Shown here one piece after another: positions 16,490-24,981 of a DNA stretch of 64,000 bases. This stretch comes from Haloactinopolyspora alba (GTDB taxonomy: Bacteria; Actinomycetota; Actinomycetes; Jiangellales; Jiangellaceae): assembly GCF_003014555.1 (NCBI RefSeq), contig NZ_PYGE01000004.1:124001-188000 (forward strand), read 5' to 3'. Under the pieces are notes generated by a model. That model saw only the letters and a program-made list of their open reading frames with translations. It searched no databases and was not told where the DNA came from. Made by a program: the position numbers and the translations under genes. How positions within the stretch are numbered: position 1 is the first letter of the stretch; each line of letters opens with the position of its first letter.

Positions 16490-17386
16490 GTGACACATGA
16501 GAAGAGCCAGTCCCCGTTGGCCGGTTACCTGGCGGGTGAGCAGCTGGTCCGCGGGCGCTTGGTCCCGGCGGCCGGCGCAGCGGGGGCGCGAGAGCCCGGC
16601 CGGTTCGGGGTGTGGCTCACCGGTACCGGTACCCCCGCCGTCCTACCGGACCGAAACGGGCCATCGACACTCGTCCAGGCGGGGACCGACCTGATGCTGG
16701 TGGACTGCGGCAACGGATGTGCCTATCAGATGGCCCGGCTCGGTTTCCGCCCCAGCGACCTCACCCACGTCTTCATCACCCATCATCACGCCGATCACAA
16801 CGTCGACCTGCCGTTCATCTTGATGAGTGGCTGGATCTCCTACCGTGACGACTATCGCCCGCCGCTCATCGTCGGTCCGCCGGGGACGCTGGAGTTCGTC
16901 AACCGCATGCTCGCCCTGCACGAGTACGACATCCGTGCCCGGCTCGATCACGCGTACGACGTGGAACGGTTGGCGCCCGAGGTGATCGAGGTCGACGACG
17001 GCACGGAAGTCTTCGGACGGACATGGAGAACGACATCGTTCCGGGTCGATCATCATCCGGTGTGCGAGGCATTTGGGTATCGGATCGACACGCACGACAC
17101 GTCGGTCGTGATCTCCGGCGACACTCGTCCCTGCGACAACCTGATCGACCACGCAAGCGATGCCGACGTGCTCATACACGAAGCGATCTACCCAGGATAC
17201 GGCTATCCCGCCTACCACACGCTGTCATCCGACGTCGGCAGGGTGGCGGCGAAGGCCAACGCTCGTCATCTGGTGCTGACCCATCTACTGCCGGGACATC
17301 TACCGGACGAGCGCTGGCTCGATGACGTGCGGTTGCACTACACGGGCCGAGCGACCGTCGGGCGAGACCTCATGCGAGTGGTGTGA
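16490..17386 (+). CDS. MBL-fold metallo-hydrolase (RNase Z/arylsulfatase-like)
   Basis: A 298-residue metallo-beta-lactamase-fold enzyme. The metal motif is HHHADHN (HxHxDH), with a later His in VDHHPVCEAFGYRI, the Asp in ISGDTRPCDNL and a terminal His in LTHLLPGH. The overall pattern resembles RNase Z-like hydrolases and class III (MBL) arylsulfatases. GTG 16490 is chosen because AAGGTGG sits five bases upstream; GTG 16481 is possible. It lies between the sugar permeases and the GntR regulator, so a role as phosphoesterase, sulfatase or lactonase on the imported sugar is plausible but not shown. Confidence 0.8.
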   Translation: MTHEKSQSPLAGYLAGEQLVRGRLVPAAGAAGAREPGRFGVWLTGTGTPAVLPDRNGPSTLVQAGTDLMLVDCGNGCAYQMARLGFRPSDLTHVFITHHHADHNVDLPFILMSGWISYRDDYRPPLIVGPPGTLEFVNRMLALHEYDIRARLDHAYDVERLAPEVIEVDDGTEVFGRTWRTTSFRVDHHPVCEAFGYRIDTHDTSVVISGDTRPCDNLIDHASDADVLIHEAIYPGYGYPAYHTLSSDVGRVAAKANARHLVLTHLLPGHLPDERWLDDVRLHYTGRATVGRDLMRVV

Positions 17387-17387
17387 C

Positions 17388-18236
17388 ATGGCACAACAGT
17401 CCGAAGCGGTGCGACAGACACGTGTCGACGAAGCGGAGTCCATGCTGCGGTCGCTGATCGCCGAATACCGTCGATCGGGCTCGCACCGGCTCCCACCGGA
17501 AAAAGAGTTGAGTGATCAGCTCGGCCTCTCGCGGACGAGTCTGCGTGCTGCGCTGGCCCGGCTGCAGTCCGAGGGCGAGATCGTGCGGCGTCGACGGGTC
17601 GGTACGTTGATCAACCGCCCCGGACAGCGCTGGGAGGGCCGCTCGTGGCTGGCCTATCCGGTCGACATGATCCTCTCCCTTTCCGAATACCTCAACGCCG
17701 TCGGAGTCGACTACACGGTGCAGGCCGTTGGTATCCGCAGAGACCCGGCGAGCGAGGATACCGCGATCGCTCTGGGACTCTCACCAGGAAGCCCGGTATT
17801 CAGTGCGTCCCGGTTGTACGAGGTTGAGGGCGAGCCGGCGGCGTTCGTGGAGCACAGTCTCCCCACCGTGCTCCACGGCCGCGACGTGCACATCGAGTCG
17901 CTGACCGAGGGTGTGACGACCTTTCTCCGGGACACCGAGCACATCCGGGTCACCCGGGCCGAGAGCATGTTCACCGCGGAGGCGGCATCCGGGGACCTGT
18001 CCCGCGAACTCCAGGTTGCCGAGGGGGCGCCGCTGCTGGTCATGCAGGCGCGGCTGTATTCGGAGGGATCGTCACCGGTCACCATCGGCCGCCTTGTCTT
18101 CCGTCCGGATGTGCTGTGCCTGGTCACCACCGTGAGTGAGGACGCTTCGCCGGACGCGGCCACCGGACTCGGTGCGATGCCCCTGGTCAAGCCATTGAAG
18201 GATGCCACCACAACGGCCGATGAGGAGGCTCGATGA
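17388..18236 (+). CDS. GntR/HutC-family regulator with UTRA domain
   Basis: A 282-residue regulator. The N-terminal winged helix is recognisable (RLPPEKELSDQLGLSRTSLR, then ARLQSEGEIVRRRRVGTLI). The C-terminal UTRA effector domain follows from about residue 95 (GSPVFSASRLYEVEGEPAAFVEHSLP), usually binding a sugar, sugar phosphate or amino acid metabolite. The ATG is one base after the stop of the MBL gene, and the stop overlaps the next ATG (ATGA at 18233), so it is embedded in the catabolic operon. It probably controls the locus through the palindromes between the sulfatase and the binding-protein gene. Confidence 0.88.
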   Translation: MAQQSEAVRQTRVDEAESMLRSLIAEYRRSGSHRLPPEKELSDQLGLSRTSLRAALARLQSEGEIVRRRRVGTLINRPGQRWEGRSWLAYPVDMILSLSEYLNAVGVDYTVQAVGIRRDPASEDTAIALGLSPGSPVFSASRLYEVEGEPAAFVEHSLPTVLHGRDVHIESLTEGVTTFLRDTEHIRVTRAESMFTAEAASGDLSRELQVAEGAPLLVMQARLYSEGSSPVTIGRLVFRPDVLCLVTTVSEDASPDAATGLGAMPLVKPLKDATTTADEEAR

Positions 18237-18577
18237 TCCGGCTGCAGATCTTCTTCGCCGTCGACGACGGTGACGGTGCGGCGTTCGAGCGGATGTACCA
18301 CGACGTCTACGTTCCCGCTCTGCGCCGACAGCAGGGATATCTCGGTTCCAGCCTTCTGCGCAGGTATCCCGCTCACGTGCTCGAGGAGTTCGGCGGCACG
18401 GTGGTGCCGTACACGTACCAACTCGAACTCGATTTCGACTCCGAGGAGAACCGCAGGCTCTGGGCGCAGAGCCGTGATCACGCGGACGCGTGGCCGGACG
18501 TTCTGGCACTGGCGACGTCGGTGCAGTCGTGCGGATACGACGTGGCCGCGATCGACGCCGCGCACGATGCCGCGTGA
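18233..18577 (+). CDS. Small dimeric alpha-beta barrel (ABM/EthD-like) protein
   Basis: A 114-residue protein. The pattern of a beta strand (IRLQIFFAVDD), a long helix (GAAFERMYHDVYVPALRR), GYLGSSLLRRYP, a strand with YTYQLELDFDS and a closing helix suggests a ferredoxin-like dimeric alpha-beta barrel. Such folds include antibiotic-biosynthesis monooxygenases, EthD proteins and mutarotase-like helpers. It is translationally coupled to the GntR gene upstream and 40 bp from the first oxidoreductase. Function is unassigned; a small-molecule isomerase or monooxygenase role in the pathway is a guess. Confidence 0.7.
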   Translation: MIRLQIFFAVDDGDGAAFERMYHDVYVPALRRQQGYLGSSLLRRYPAHVLEEFGGTVVPYTYQLELDFDSEENRRLWAQSRDHADAWPDVLALATSVQSCGYDVAAIDAAHDAA

Positions 18578-18617
18578 TTCGCACGTGGCCGACAGCGCCC
18601 GACCGGAGGAGCTGCAC

Positions 18618-19688
18618 ATGGGTGAGACGCTGCGCGTCGCGCTGATCGGGGCCGGGTTCGTCGCCCGTGACCATGCGGCCGCGTGGCACGCGCAGCCGGG
18701 CGCCGAAGTCCGGTGCGTGGTCGACGCGGACCCGGACCGGGCCAGGAGCCTTGCCGCCGAGTTCGGCGTCGAGCATCGGGACACCGACTTCGGATCGCTG
18801 GTCGGACATCCCGGGATCGACGCCGTGGACATCTGCCTGCCGCCACGCCTGCATCTGGAGTCGACGTGCGCCTTCCTCGCCGCCGGTCAACACGTCCTGC
18901 TCGAGAAGCCGTTCGTGACCGGGCTCGAGGACGCCGCGCGGATGCTGGAAGCAGAGCAGCACAGCGCCGCGACGTTGATGGTGGCGGAGAACTGGCCGTT
19001 CGCGTCGGCGACCCGGCGGGTACGGCGCCTGGTCGACGACGGCGCCCTGGGCGAGCTGTTCATGCTGCGTGCGCAGAACGAGAGCGCCCTCTATGTCGAG
19101 CACGACGGCGAGGTGGCAGCTGCGCTGCGGTTGTCCGCGGCGGGTGGTGGGTTCACGATGACCGCCGGGGTCCACAACATCACCCTGGCGTCGCTGCTCA
19201 TGGGCGGTATCGAGTCGGTTTTCGCGTACTCCACGGAACGGCCGGCGTCGCCGGAGCCGTTCCTCGACCGTGACGTCGTGATCAGCGCCCGGTTCGGCAA
19301 CGGCGGCATCGGCGGCATGTTCTTCACCGGACGCTCACTGCACGTCGGCGGGCGCCGGCTCGCGTTCGGCCTGACCGGGACCCGGGGGACGGCGGAGTTC
19401 GACATCCTCAGTGGATCGGTGACGTACACGGTCGACGGCGAGCGGACGTCCATCGAGCAGGACCAGCCGTCGATGGGGTTCGCGGAGGAGATCGCCCACT
19501 TCTGCGAGTGCATCGTCGACGGCAGGACACCACTGACGGCGGCCCGTCGTCAGCTCGAGTCGCTGGCCGCCGTGCTGGCCGTCTACCGGTCCCTGTACGA
19601 CGGGCGTGAGGTCCGTCCGGCCGATCTGCTCGCGCAGGCCGATCTGGCGACGGCCGTGGCTGGAGCCGGAGGTGGCGTCGATGGCTGA
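18618..19688 (+). CDS. Gfo/Idh/MocA family oxidoreductase
   Basis: A 356-residue NAD(P)-dependent dehydrogenase. The N-terminal Rossmann fold has the intact glycine motif (VALIGAGFVARDHAAAW) and the family EKP motif in HVLLEKPFV. The C-terminal domain has GGGFTMTAGVHNITLASLLMGGIE, carrying the His of the usual substrate-binding region. Such enzymes oxidise or epimerise sugars and inositols. ATG 18618 follows GGAGGAG. The next oxidoreductase gene overlaps its 3' end by 8 bp. Alone of the three related proteins here it looks fully competent for cofactor binding. Confidence 0.9.
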   Translation: MGETLRVALIGAGFVARDHAAAWHAQPGAEVRCVVDADPDRARSLAAEFGVEHRDTDFGSLVGHPGIDAVDICLPPRLHLESTCAFLAAGQHVLLEKPFVTGLEDAARMLEAEQHSAATLMVAENWPFASATRRVRRLVDDGALGELFMLRAQNESALYVEHDGEVAAALRLSAAGGGFTMTAGVHNITLASLLMGGIESVFAYSTERPASPEPFLDRDVVISARFGNGGIGGMFFTGRSLHVGGRRLAFGLTGTRGTAEFDILSGSVTYTVDGERTSIEQDQPSMGFAEEIAHFCECIVDGRTPLTAARRQLESLAAVLAVYRSLYDGREVRPADLLAQADLATAVAGAGGGVDG

Positions 19689-20769
19689 GCCGGTTCTGCG
19701 GGTCGCGCAGCTGAGCTTCTGGTTCATCCATGCCGACGAGATGTGCCGCCGTGCCCTGGCCGCCCCCGGGGTCGAACTGGCGGCGGTGTGGGACAGCGAC
19801 ACGGCACGTGGTGAACGTAAGGCCGCGCAGTTCGGCGTCGACTTCGAGCCCGTCCTGGCGCGTCTTCTCGACCGGGACGACATCGACGCGGTGAGCATGT
19901 GCGCCGAACCGGGACGGCATCCGGAACTGGTCGAGGCCGCTGCGGCCGCGGGCAAGCACGTGCTGATCGAGAAGCCCATCGCGGGCGACGTCGAAGGCGC
20001 TCGCAGAATCGTGGACGCCGCCCGCACATACGGCGTGCAGATCATGCCGGCGTACAACCTGCGGCACCATCCGCTGGCGGCGCGGGTCAAGCAGCTGGTG
20101 GACGACGGCGCCGTCGGCGACCTCGTGCGGGTCCGTAAGCTGCACGGACACTACCTGGAGTACGAGGCCGCGGACTACCGGGCTGATCGCATCGTCACGT
20201 CGTGGAACGACCCGGTGTACGAACGGCGTGATTCGCTCTTCTTCGCGGGCACGCACGTGAGCCTGTGGTTCGAGTGGATGTTCGGCCTGCCCGACAGCGC
20301 CCTGTGTGTCCGGCAGACCGTCGTGCCGGGCCTGCCGGTGGAGGACAACTCGACGGTGCTGTTCCGCTATCCGCGGTTCACCGGGGTCAGCGAGCTCAGC
20401 GAGTCGCTTCCGGCCCAGCAGGTGGCCACCGAGATCTACGGGACCGACGGCGCGATCGTCCAGCTGCGCGGGAACCTGCCGTCCACGCGCGTGTTCAACC
20501 AGGCGCGGACGCCGTTGATGATCTTCGACCGCCGGAAGGACTCCTGGTGGGTGCCCGATCTTCCGCCGCACTTCCTGCGGCACGAGGACCGGTACCACAG
20601 CGCCGGGGTCTTCTTCGAGGCGCTCCGCCGAGGCGATCCGGTTCCGACATCGCCCGAAGCGGGCCTGCGATCCATCGCCATGCTCGTGGCGGCCGAGCGG
20701 GCCGCGGCGAGCGGCCGGGAGGTGCACATGGCCGAGATCCTGACCGCGGCGGAGGTGACGGCCGCATGA
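19681..20769 (+). CDS. Gfo/Idh/MocA family oxidoreductase with altered nucleotide-binding loop
   Basis: A 362-residue protein. It keeps the EKP motif (HVLIEKPIAGDVEGA) and the C-terminal Gfo/Idh domain (VKQLVDDGAVGDLVRVRK). At the position of the GxGxxG loop, however, it reads VAQLSFWFIHADEM, with no glycines. It may use the cofactor differently or act as a partner of the upstream oxidoreductase. The start overlaps the previous gene by 8 bp and the stop overlaps the next ATG (ATGA). A Trp/His-rich substrate region (KDSWWVPDLPPHFLRHEDRYH) is distinctive. Confidence 0.83.
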   Translation: MAEPVLRVAQLSFWFIHADEMCRRALAAPGVELAAVWDSDTARGERKAAQFGVDFEPVLARLLDRDDIDAVSMCAEPGRHPELVEAAAAAGKHVLIEKPIAGDVEGARRIVDAARTYGVQIMPAYNLRHHPLAARVKQLVDDGAVGDLVRVRKLHGHYLEYEAADYRADRIVTSWNDPVYERRDSLFFAGTHVSLWFEWMFGLPDSALCVRQTVVPGLPVEDNSTVLFRYPRFTGVSELSESLPAQQVATEIYGTDGAIVQLRGNLPSTRVFNQARTPLMIFDRRKDSWWVPDLPPHFLRHEDRYHSAGVFFEALRRGDPVPTSPEAGLRSIAMLVAAERAAASGREVHMAEILTAAEVTAA

Positions 20770-21644
20770 GCGGCGTGCCGAGCATCCGCCTGATGGTCGA
20801 CGACGAGCGGCGGCACCGGTATCCCGCGAGGATGTGGGCAGGGGACACGATCGTCGAGCTGACGCCGGACGTGACCGTCGGCCGGAGTGTGGCCACGGTC
20901 GTCGACGGCTCCGGCCCACCCGCGACGGCGCCGGAAGCGGACCGGGCCCTGGTGTCGCTGGACGTGCTGGCGGGGTTGCCGCCCGGCGACGGGTTCCCGT
21001 TCGCGGCGGGTCGCTGGGTGCCGTTGCTGCCCGTCGACGTCAGCGCCGACCTCGAAACCGCTCGGCAGTACGTTGCCGAAGGCGCGATCGGGACGCCGCA
21101 CGTGGTCGACCTCACCGTGCCGGTGGGGCTGCCGCCCTCGGGGGAATGGGACGTCGACCACGTCACCGCGGTCTCGCCGCTGGAAGCGATGGTCTTCGGG
21201 ATACGGATCGCGGAATTCGTGGCGAACGCGGTGGTCGTGACGAGTTCCTGGCTGTCACGCGAGCCTTCGGTGTCCACCGCGGTGCACACGCTCGACTCGG
21301 GTGTCCAGGTGGTTCACCACATCGTCCCGGCGCACAGCACGCCGGCGACCATGTTCGACGGTGTCGTGCTGGGCGGGTCCGGCCGGTTGGCGCTGCGGCA
21401 ACCGTTCGCTCCAGGCTCGGTGGGCGTCTGGAGCCCGGGGCCGCCCGGCTACACGTTCCCGGCGGTCCGTGAAGCGAAGCACGACGTGCAGGCGCCGGAC
21501 AGCGTCGTCGGCGGATGGGAGCTGGCGGCTCTGCTGAGCGAGCTCGTCGCGCCGGGCGCGCGTGCCGTCCGGTTGGGCGAGGATGCCACGCGCCTCGTCC
21601 GTCATGCGGTCCGGCAGTTCCCAGGAGGTAACGATGACCATTGA
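20766..21644 (+). CDS. Degenerate Gfo/Idh-like protein, no Rossmann motif
   Basis: A 292-residue protein of unclear family. The segment ETARQYVAEGAIGTPHVVDL strongly resembles the start of the C-terminal domain in Gfo/Idh/MocA oxidoreductases (typically RELVASGAIGEP), and the domain that follows is of similar length. The N-terminal part lacks both a glycine-rich loop and an EKP motif. It is translationally coupled to the second oxidoreductase, so it could be a non-catalytic subunit or a remnant kept for dimerisation. This assignment rests on local pattern only. Confidence 0.65.
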   Translation: MSGVPSIRLMVDDERRHRYPARMWAGDTIVELTPDVTVGRSVATVVDGSGPPATAPEADRALVSLDVLAGLPPGDGFPFAAGRWVPLLPVDVSADLETARQYVAEGAIGTPHVVDLTVPVGLPPSGEWDVDHVTAVSPLEAMVFGIRIAEFVANAVVVTSSWLSREPSVSTAVHTLDSGVQVVHHIVPAHSTPATMFDGVVLGGSGRLALRQPFAPGSVGVWSPGPPGYTFPAVREAKHDVQAPDSVVGGWELAALLSELVAPGARAVRLGEDATRLVRHAVRQFPGGNDDH

Positions 21645-22530
21645 GGTACGTGATTCACGGCTGGCCGGCATCGTGGATGCCGACGACGAGTTGGAGCTGG
21701 TCGCGGGTGGATTCCAGTTCCTCGAGGGGCCGCTGTGGCATCCGGAGGATCACTTCCTGCTGTTCAGCGACATGCCAGGCGACACCATGCGCCGGTGGAC
21801 TCCGAGCGACGGCGTCACGGTGTTCCGCTCGCCCAGCGGCATGGCCAACGGTAACGCGTACGACGCGCAGGGCAGGCTCGTGACGTGCGAGCACGCGACC
21901 AGCCGGGTGTCGCGCACCGAGCCCGACGGCACCGTGGTGACGCTCGCCGATCGCTACGACGGCCGCCGTCTGAACAGTCCGAACGACGTCGTCGTCGCCG
22001 GTGGCGGCATCTACTTCACCGACCCCACCTACGGCCGGCAGGACTTCGTGGGTGTCCCGCGTGAGCCGGAACTTCCGTTCCAGGGCGTGTACCGGATCCG
22101 CGCCGACGGCACGCTCGACCTGCTGGTGGACGACTTCGTGCAGCCGAACGGGCTGTGCTTCGCCCTGGACGAGAAGCGGCTGTTCGTCAACGACTCCGAG
22201 CGGATGCACATCCGGGTGTTCGACCTGCTGGCCGACGGCACGCTCGGCGAGGGTTCGGTCTGGGCCGTCACCGAGGGCGACGGCGACGGCGCACCGGACG
22301 GGCTGAAGCTCGACAGCGCCGGCAACCTGTACTGCTGCGGACCCGGCGGCGTGCACGTCTTCGACGTCGACGGAGCGAGCCTGGGCGTCATCCGCACACC
22401 CGAACCCGCTGCCAACTTCACCTGGGGAGACCCGGACCTGCGGACGCTGTACGTGTGCGCGTCCACCGGGCTGTACCGCATTCGGGTGCGCCGGCCGGGC
22501 CTGCCGAGCGTGCGCACGGCACTGATGTAG
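21634..22530 (+). CDS. SMP-30/gluconolactonase family protein
   Basis: A 298-residue six-bladed propeller lactonase. Visible family blocks: FLEGPLWHPEDHFLLFSDM (metal-binding Glu), NSPNDVVVAGGGIYFTDPTYG (Asn/Asp metal ligands), VQPNGLCFALDEKRLFVND and DGAPDGLKLDSAGNLYC. It would hydrolyse a sugar lactone to the aldonic acid, the natural step after a Gfo/Idh dehydrogenase. ATG 21634 has a perfect AGGAGGT upstream and lies inside the end of the previous gene (11-bp overlap). Last gene of the catabolic operon. Confidence 0.9.
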   Translation: MTIEVRDSRLAGIVDADDELELVAGGFQFLEGPLWHPEDHFLLFSDMPGDTMRRWTPSDGVTVFRSPSGMANGNAYDAQGRLVTCEHATSRVSRTEPDGTVVTLADRYDGRRLNSPNDVVVAGGGIYFTDPTYGRQDFVGVPREPELPFQGVYRIRADGTLDLLVDDFVQPNGLCFALDEKRLFVNDSERMHIRVFDLLADGTLGEGSVWAVTEGDGDGAPDGLKLDSAGNLYCCGPGGVHVFDVDGASLGVIRTPEPAANFTWGDPDLRTLYVCASTGLYRIRVRRPGLPSVRTALM

Positions 22531-22595
22531 CGCGCCGCAAACGGCGGGCCCGTGCGCGCCGCTGCGGTGTTAGGCTGCCCAGCGGGGGCGCGCTG

Positions 22596-22919
22596 ATGAA
22601 CTCTCATTTCGCCCAGCTGACCCGGGCCCTGCTGCGACGCCGGCAGGCGGGCCACGACGAGTCACGCCCTGCCACCGACCCGTTCCGGACGCTGATGGTG
22701 CAGCTGCAGCTCAGCCGGATGTCCGCCGAGATCCACAGGCTCGAGCACGACCAGGGGCGCTGGGCACGAGCCCACCACCTCGCTGCCGCCACCGCCGCTT
22801 ACGACGACCTGCTGCTGGAGGCGGCGCGCCTGAGTGACGTGCCGGTCCCCGACGCGGCCGTCCCGGTCCGCCGGCTGATGATCGAGAGCGCCCTACGCCA
22901 CCACGGCTGGAGCTGGTGA
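22596..22919 (+). CDS. Hypothetical small helical protein
   Basis: A 107-residue, Arg/Ala/His-rich, probably all-helical cytoplasmic protein (MVQLQLSRMSAEIHRLEHDQ, then AHHLAAATAAYDDLLLEAARL). I do not recognise the family. It has its own likely -10 (TAGGCT, 22571-22576) and GGGGG as ribosome-binding sequence. Its 3' end overlaps the convergent ogt gene by 27 bp. Confidence 0.65.
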   Translation: MNSHFAQLTRALLRRRQAGHDESRPATDPFRTLMVQLQLSRMSAEIHRLEHDQGRWARAHHLAAATAAYDDLLLEAARLSDVPVPDAAVPVRRLMIESALRHHGWSW

Positions 22920-23408
22920 GACACCTCGCCCGGACATCTCCAGGTCCAGCAGCGCGCGCTTGCGGTCCAGCCCGCCGCCGTAGCCGGTCAGCGCGCCGGA
23001 AGCGCCGATCACGCGGTGGCAGGGAACGATCACCGAGATCGGGTTGCGGCCGTTGGCAGCGCCCGCGGCCCGGGACGCGGTGGGCCGGCCGATCGCGTCG
23101 GCGATCTCGCCGTAGCTGCGCACTTCACCGTACGGGATCGCGCGCAGCGCCTCCCACACCTGCCGCTGGAACGGCGTGCCCGCCGGGTTGAGCGGCAGGT
23201 CGAACGTGCGCAGCCGGCCGTCGAAGTAGGCGTCGAGTTGCCGCCGCGCCTCGCCGAACAGGTCGTCGTCACGGATCCAGCGCTCGTCGATGCCGTCGGG
23301 TGCGTGCCGTTGACGATCCATGTACAAGCCGGTCAGCCCGTCCTGGTCGGCGGTCAGCCGGACCGCGCCGAGGGGTGTGTCGAAGCTGGTCCAGTATGTC
23401 TCGCTCAT
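22893..23408 (-). CDS. ogt: Methylated-DNA--protein-cysteine methyltransferase
   Basis: A 171-residue O6-alkylguanine-DNA alkyltransferase. The acceptor site is IVPCHRVIGASGALTGYGGG (PCHRV Cys), preceded by the helix-turn-helix region PYGEVRSYGEIADAIGRPTASRAAG and the Asn hinge NGRNP. It transfers alkyl groups irreversibly from O6-guanine. It lies 65 bp downstream of the Ada/AlkA-type gene on the same strand, forming an alkylation-repair pair. GGAGACTCC spans the region upstream of ATG 23408. Confidence 0.92.
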   Translation of the reverse strand: MSETYWTSFDTPLGAVRLTADQDGLTGLYMDRQRHAPDGIDERWIRDDDLFGEARRQLDAYFDGRLRTFDLPLNPAGTPFQRQVWEALRAIPYGEVRSYGEIADAIGRPTASRAAGAANGRNPISVIVPCHRVIGASGALTGYGGGLDRKRALLDLEMSGRGVSPAPAVVA

Positions 23409-23473
23409 CGGAGTCTCCTTCGAAGTATCAGGGTGTGTGCGCAGGGGGCCGGTGTCCGCCGTGCGTCCGGCGC

Positions 23474-24913
23474 TCAGATCGACGACCAGACGTGCATGAG
23501 GGCGTACGAGCGCCACGGTCGCCAGCGTTCGGCCAGCGACGCCGCCGCATCCGGGTCGCCCGGCACGCCGAGCGCCTCGAGCCCGTGCCGGACGCCGAGG
23601 TCCGTCGGCAGGAACACGTCCGGGTCCGTCAGCCCGCGCATCCGCACGTAGCCGGCCGTCCAGGGGCCGATGCCGGGCACCTCCATCAGCAGCTGCTCGG
23701 CCTCGTCTCGGTCCACGCCCGGATCGAGGCGGATACGTCCGTCCGCCAGCCGGATGGCGAGCTCGGCGAGGGTGCGCTGCCGGGTGCCGGGCATCGGGAA
23801 CGTCGACGGATCCGCCGTGGCCAGCGCCGTCGCCGACGGGAACGTGTGCGTGACGCCGCCGACCGGAGCGTCCAGCGGTTTGCCGTAGGCGGCCGTGAGC
23901 CGCGCCGCGAGCGTCCGTGCGGCGGCCACAGACACCTGCTGTCCCAGAACGCCGCGTACGGCCAGCTCGTCGCCGTCGACCGCGCCGGGCTGCCGTCGCC
24001 CGGGCGTGGCGGCGACCGCCTGGGCCAGCACGGCGTCCGCACCGAGGACGTCGTCGACCGCCTGCGGGTCCGCGTCCAGATCGAAGATCCGCCGGCACCG
24101 CGCCACGGCCGCGGTCAGGTCGCGAGGGTCGGCCAGACGCAGCCGCGCGTGCACCCAGCCGGTATCCGGCGTCAGTTCGACCACGCCGGCGCCGTGCGGC
24201 AGCGTCATGCTGCGGCGATACGTCGTTCCCTCGACCTCCTCGACGCCGGGGATCGCGCGGGCGGCGAGGAAGTCCAGGACGCCGTCGAAGTCGGCCGGAG
24301 AACGGTGGGCCAGCCGCAGGTCGATGGCGCCGGCGATGCGTCCGCGATCCTGACGCCTGGCGGTGCTGCGCAGCTCGCTCGGGGTCGCGGCGTAGGTCTC
24401 ACGGACGGTGTCGTTGAACTGGCGGATGCTGGCGAATCCCGCCGCGAACGCGGCCTCCGTCACCGGCATGTCCGTCGTTTCGAGCAGCGTCCGCGCGGTG
24501 TGCGCCCGCTGCGACCTCGCCAGCCGTAGCGGGCCGGCGCCGACCTCGTCGACCAGCGTCCGGTGCACCTGGCGCTCGCTGTAGTTGAGCCGCCGTGCCA
24601 GCCCGGTGACGCCGTCCCGGTCGACCACGCCGTCGGTGATCAGCCGCATCGCGCGGCCCACGACGTCGGCGCGCACGTTCCACTCCGCCGATCCCGGCGT
24701 CGCGTCCGGGCGGCAGCGCCGGCATGCTCGGAAACCCGCGGCCTGGGCCTCCGCGGCCGCGCGGTAGAAGCGGATGTTCGCCCGCTTCGGCGTCATCGCC
24801 GGACAGCTCGGCCGGCAGTAGATGCCGGTCGACGTGACGCCCAGGTAGAACACGCCGTCGAACCGCGCGTCCCTGCCGCGTACGGCCCGGTAATAGGCTT
24901 CCTCGTCCACCAT
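23474..24913 (-). CDS. alkA: Ada-AlkA fusion: AraC-type regulator / 3-methyladenine DNA glycosylase II
   Basis: A 479-residue three-part protein. Residues about 1-75 are the Ada zinc domain (TGIYCRPSCPAMTP ... CRRCRPD, four Cys; Cys in CRPSCPA is the methyl acceptor in Ada). Residues about 85-185 are an AraC-type DNA-binding domain (FAAGFASIRQFNDTVRETY). The remainder is AlkA-like: an N-terminal beta region, then a HhH-GPD glycosylase with VLGQQVSVAAA, MEVPGIGPWTAGY and the catalytic Asp in LPTDLGV. It probably senses methyl phosphotriesters, activates itself and ogt, and also excises alkylated bases. Such fusions are known in actinobacteria. Confidence 0.9.
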   Translation of the reverse strand: MVDEEAYYRAVRGRDARFDGVFYLGVTSTGIYCRPSCPAMTPKRANIRFYRAAAEAQAAGFRACRRCRPDATPGSAEWNVRADVVGRAMRLITDGVVDRDGVTGLARRLNYSERQVHRTLVDEVGAGPLRLARSQRAHTARTLLETTDMPVTEAAFAAGFASIRQFNDTVRETYAATPSELRSTARRQDRGRIAGAIDLRLAHRSPADFDGVLDFLAARAIPGVEEVEGTTYRRSMTLPHGAGVVELTPDTGWVHARLRLADPRDLTAAVARCRRIFDLDADPQAVDDVLGADAVLAQAVAATPGRRQPGAVDGDELAVRGVLGQQVSVAAARTLAARLTAAYGKPLDAPVGGVTHTFPSATALATADPSTFPMPGTRQRTLAELAIRLADGRIRLDPGVDRDEAEQLLMEVPGIGPWTAGYVRMRGLTDPDVFLPTDLGVRHGLEALGVPGDPDAAASLAERWRPWRSYALMHVWSSI

Positions 24914-24981
24914 GCCGTCCAGTGTCCCCGCCGGGCGGAGCGGTGACTAGCGGGAATCGGACGCTGCGGCCGACGTGCTGG

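Noticed and set aside
23300-24529. Plus-strand frame of about 400 codons opposite the Ada-AlkA gene
   Set aside because: The Arg/Gly-rich product has no domain, while the minus strand holds clear Ada, AraC and HhH-GPD motifs.
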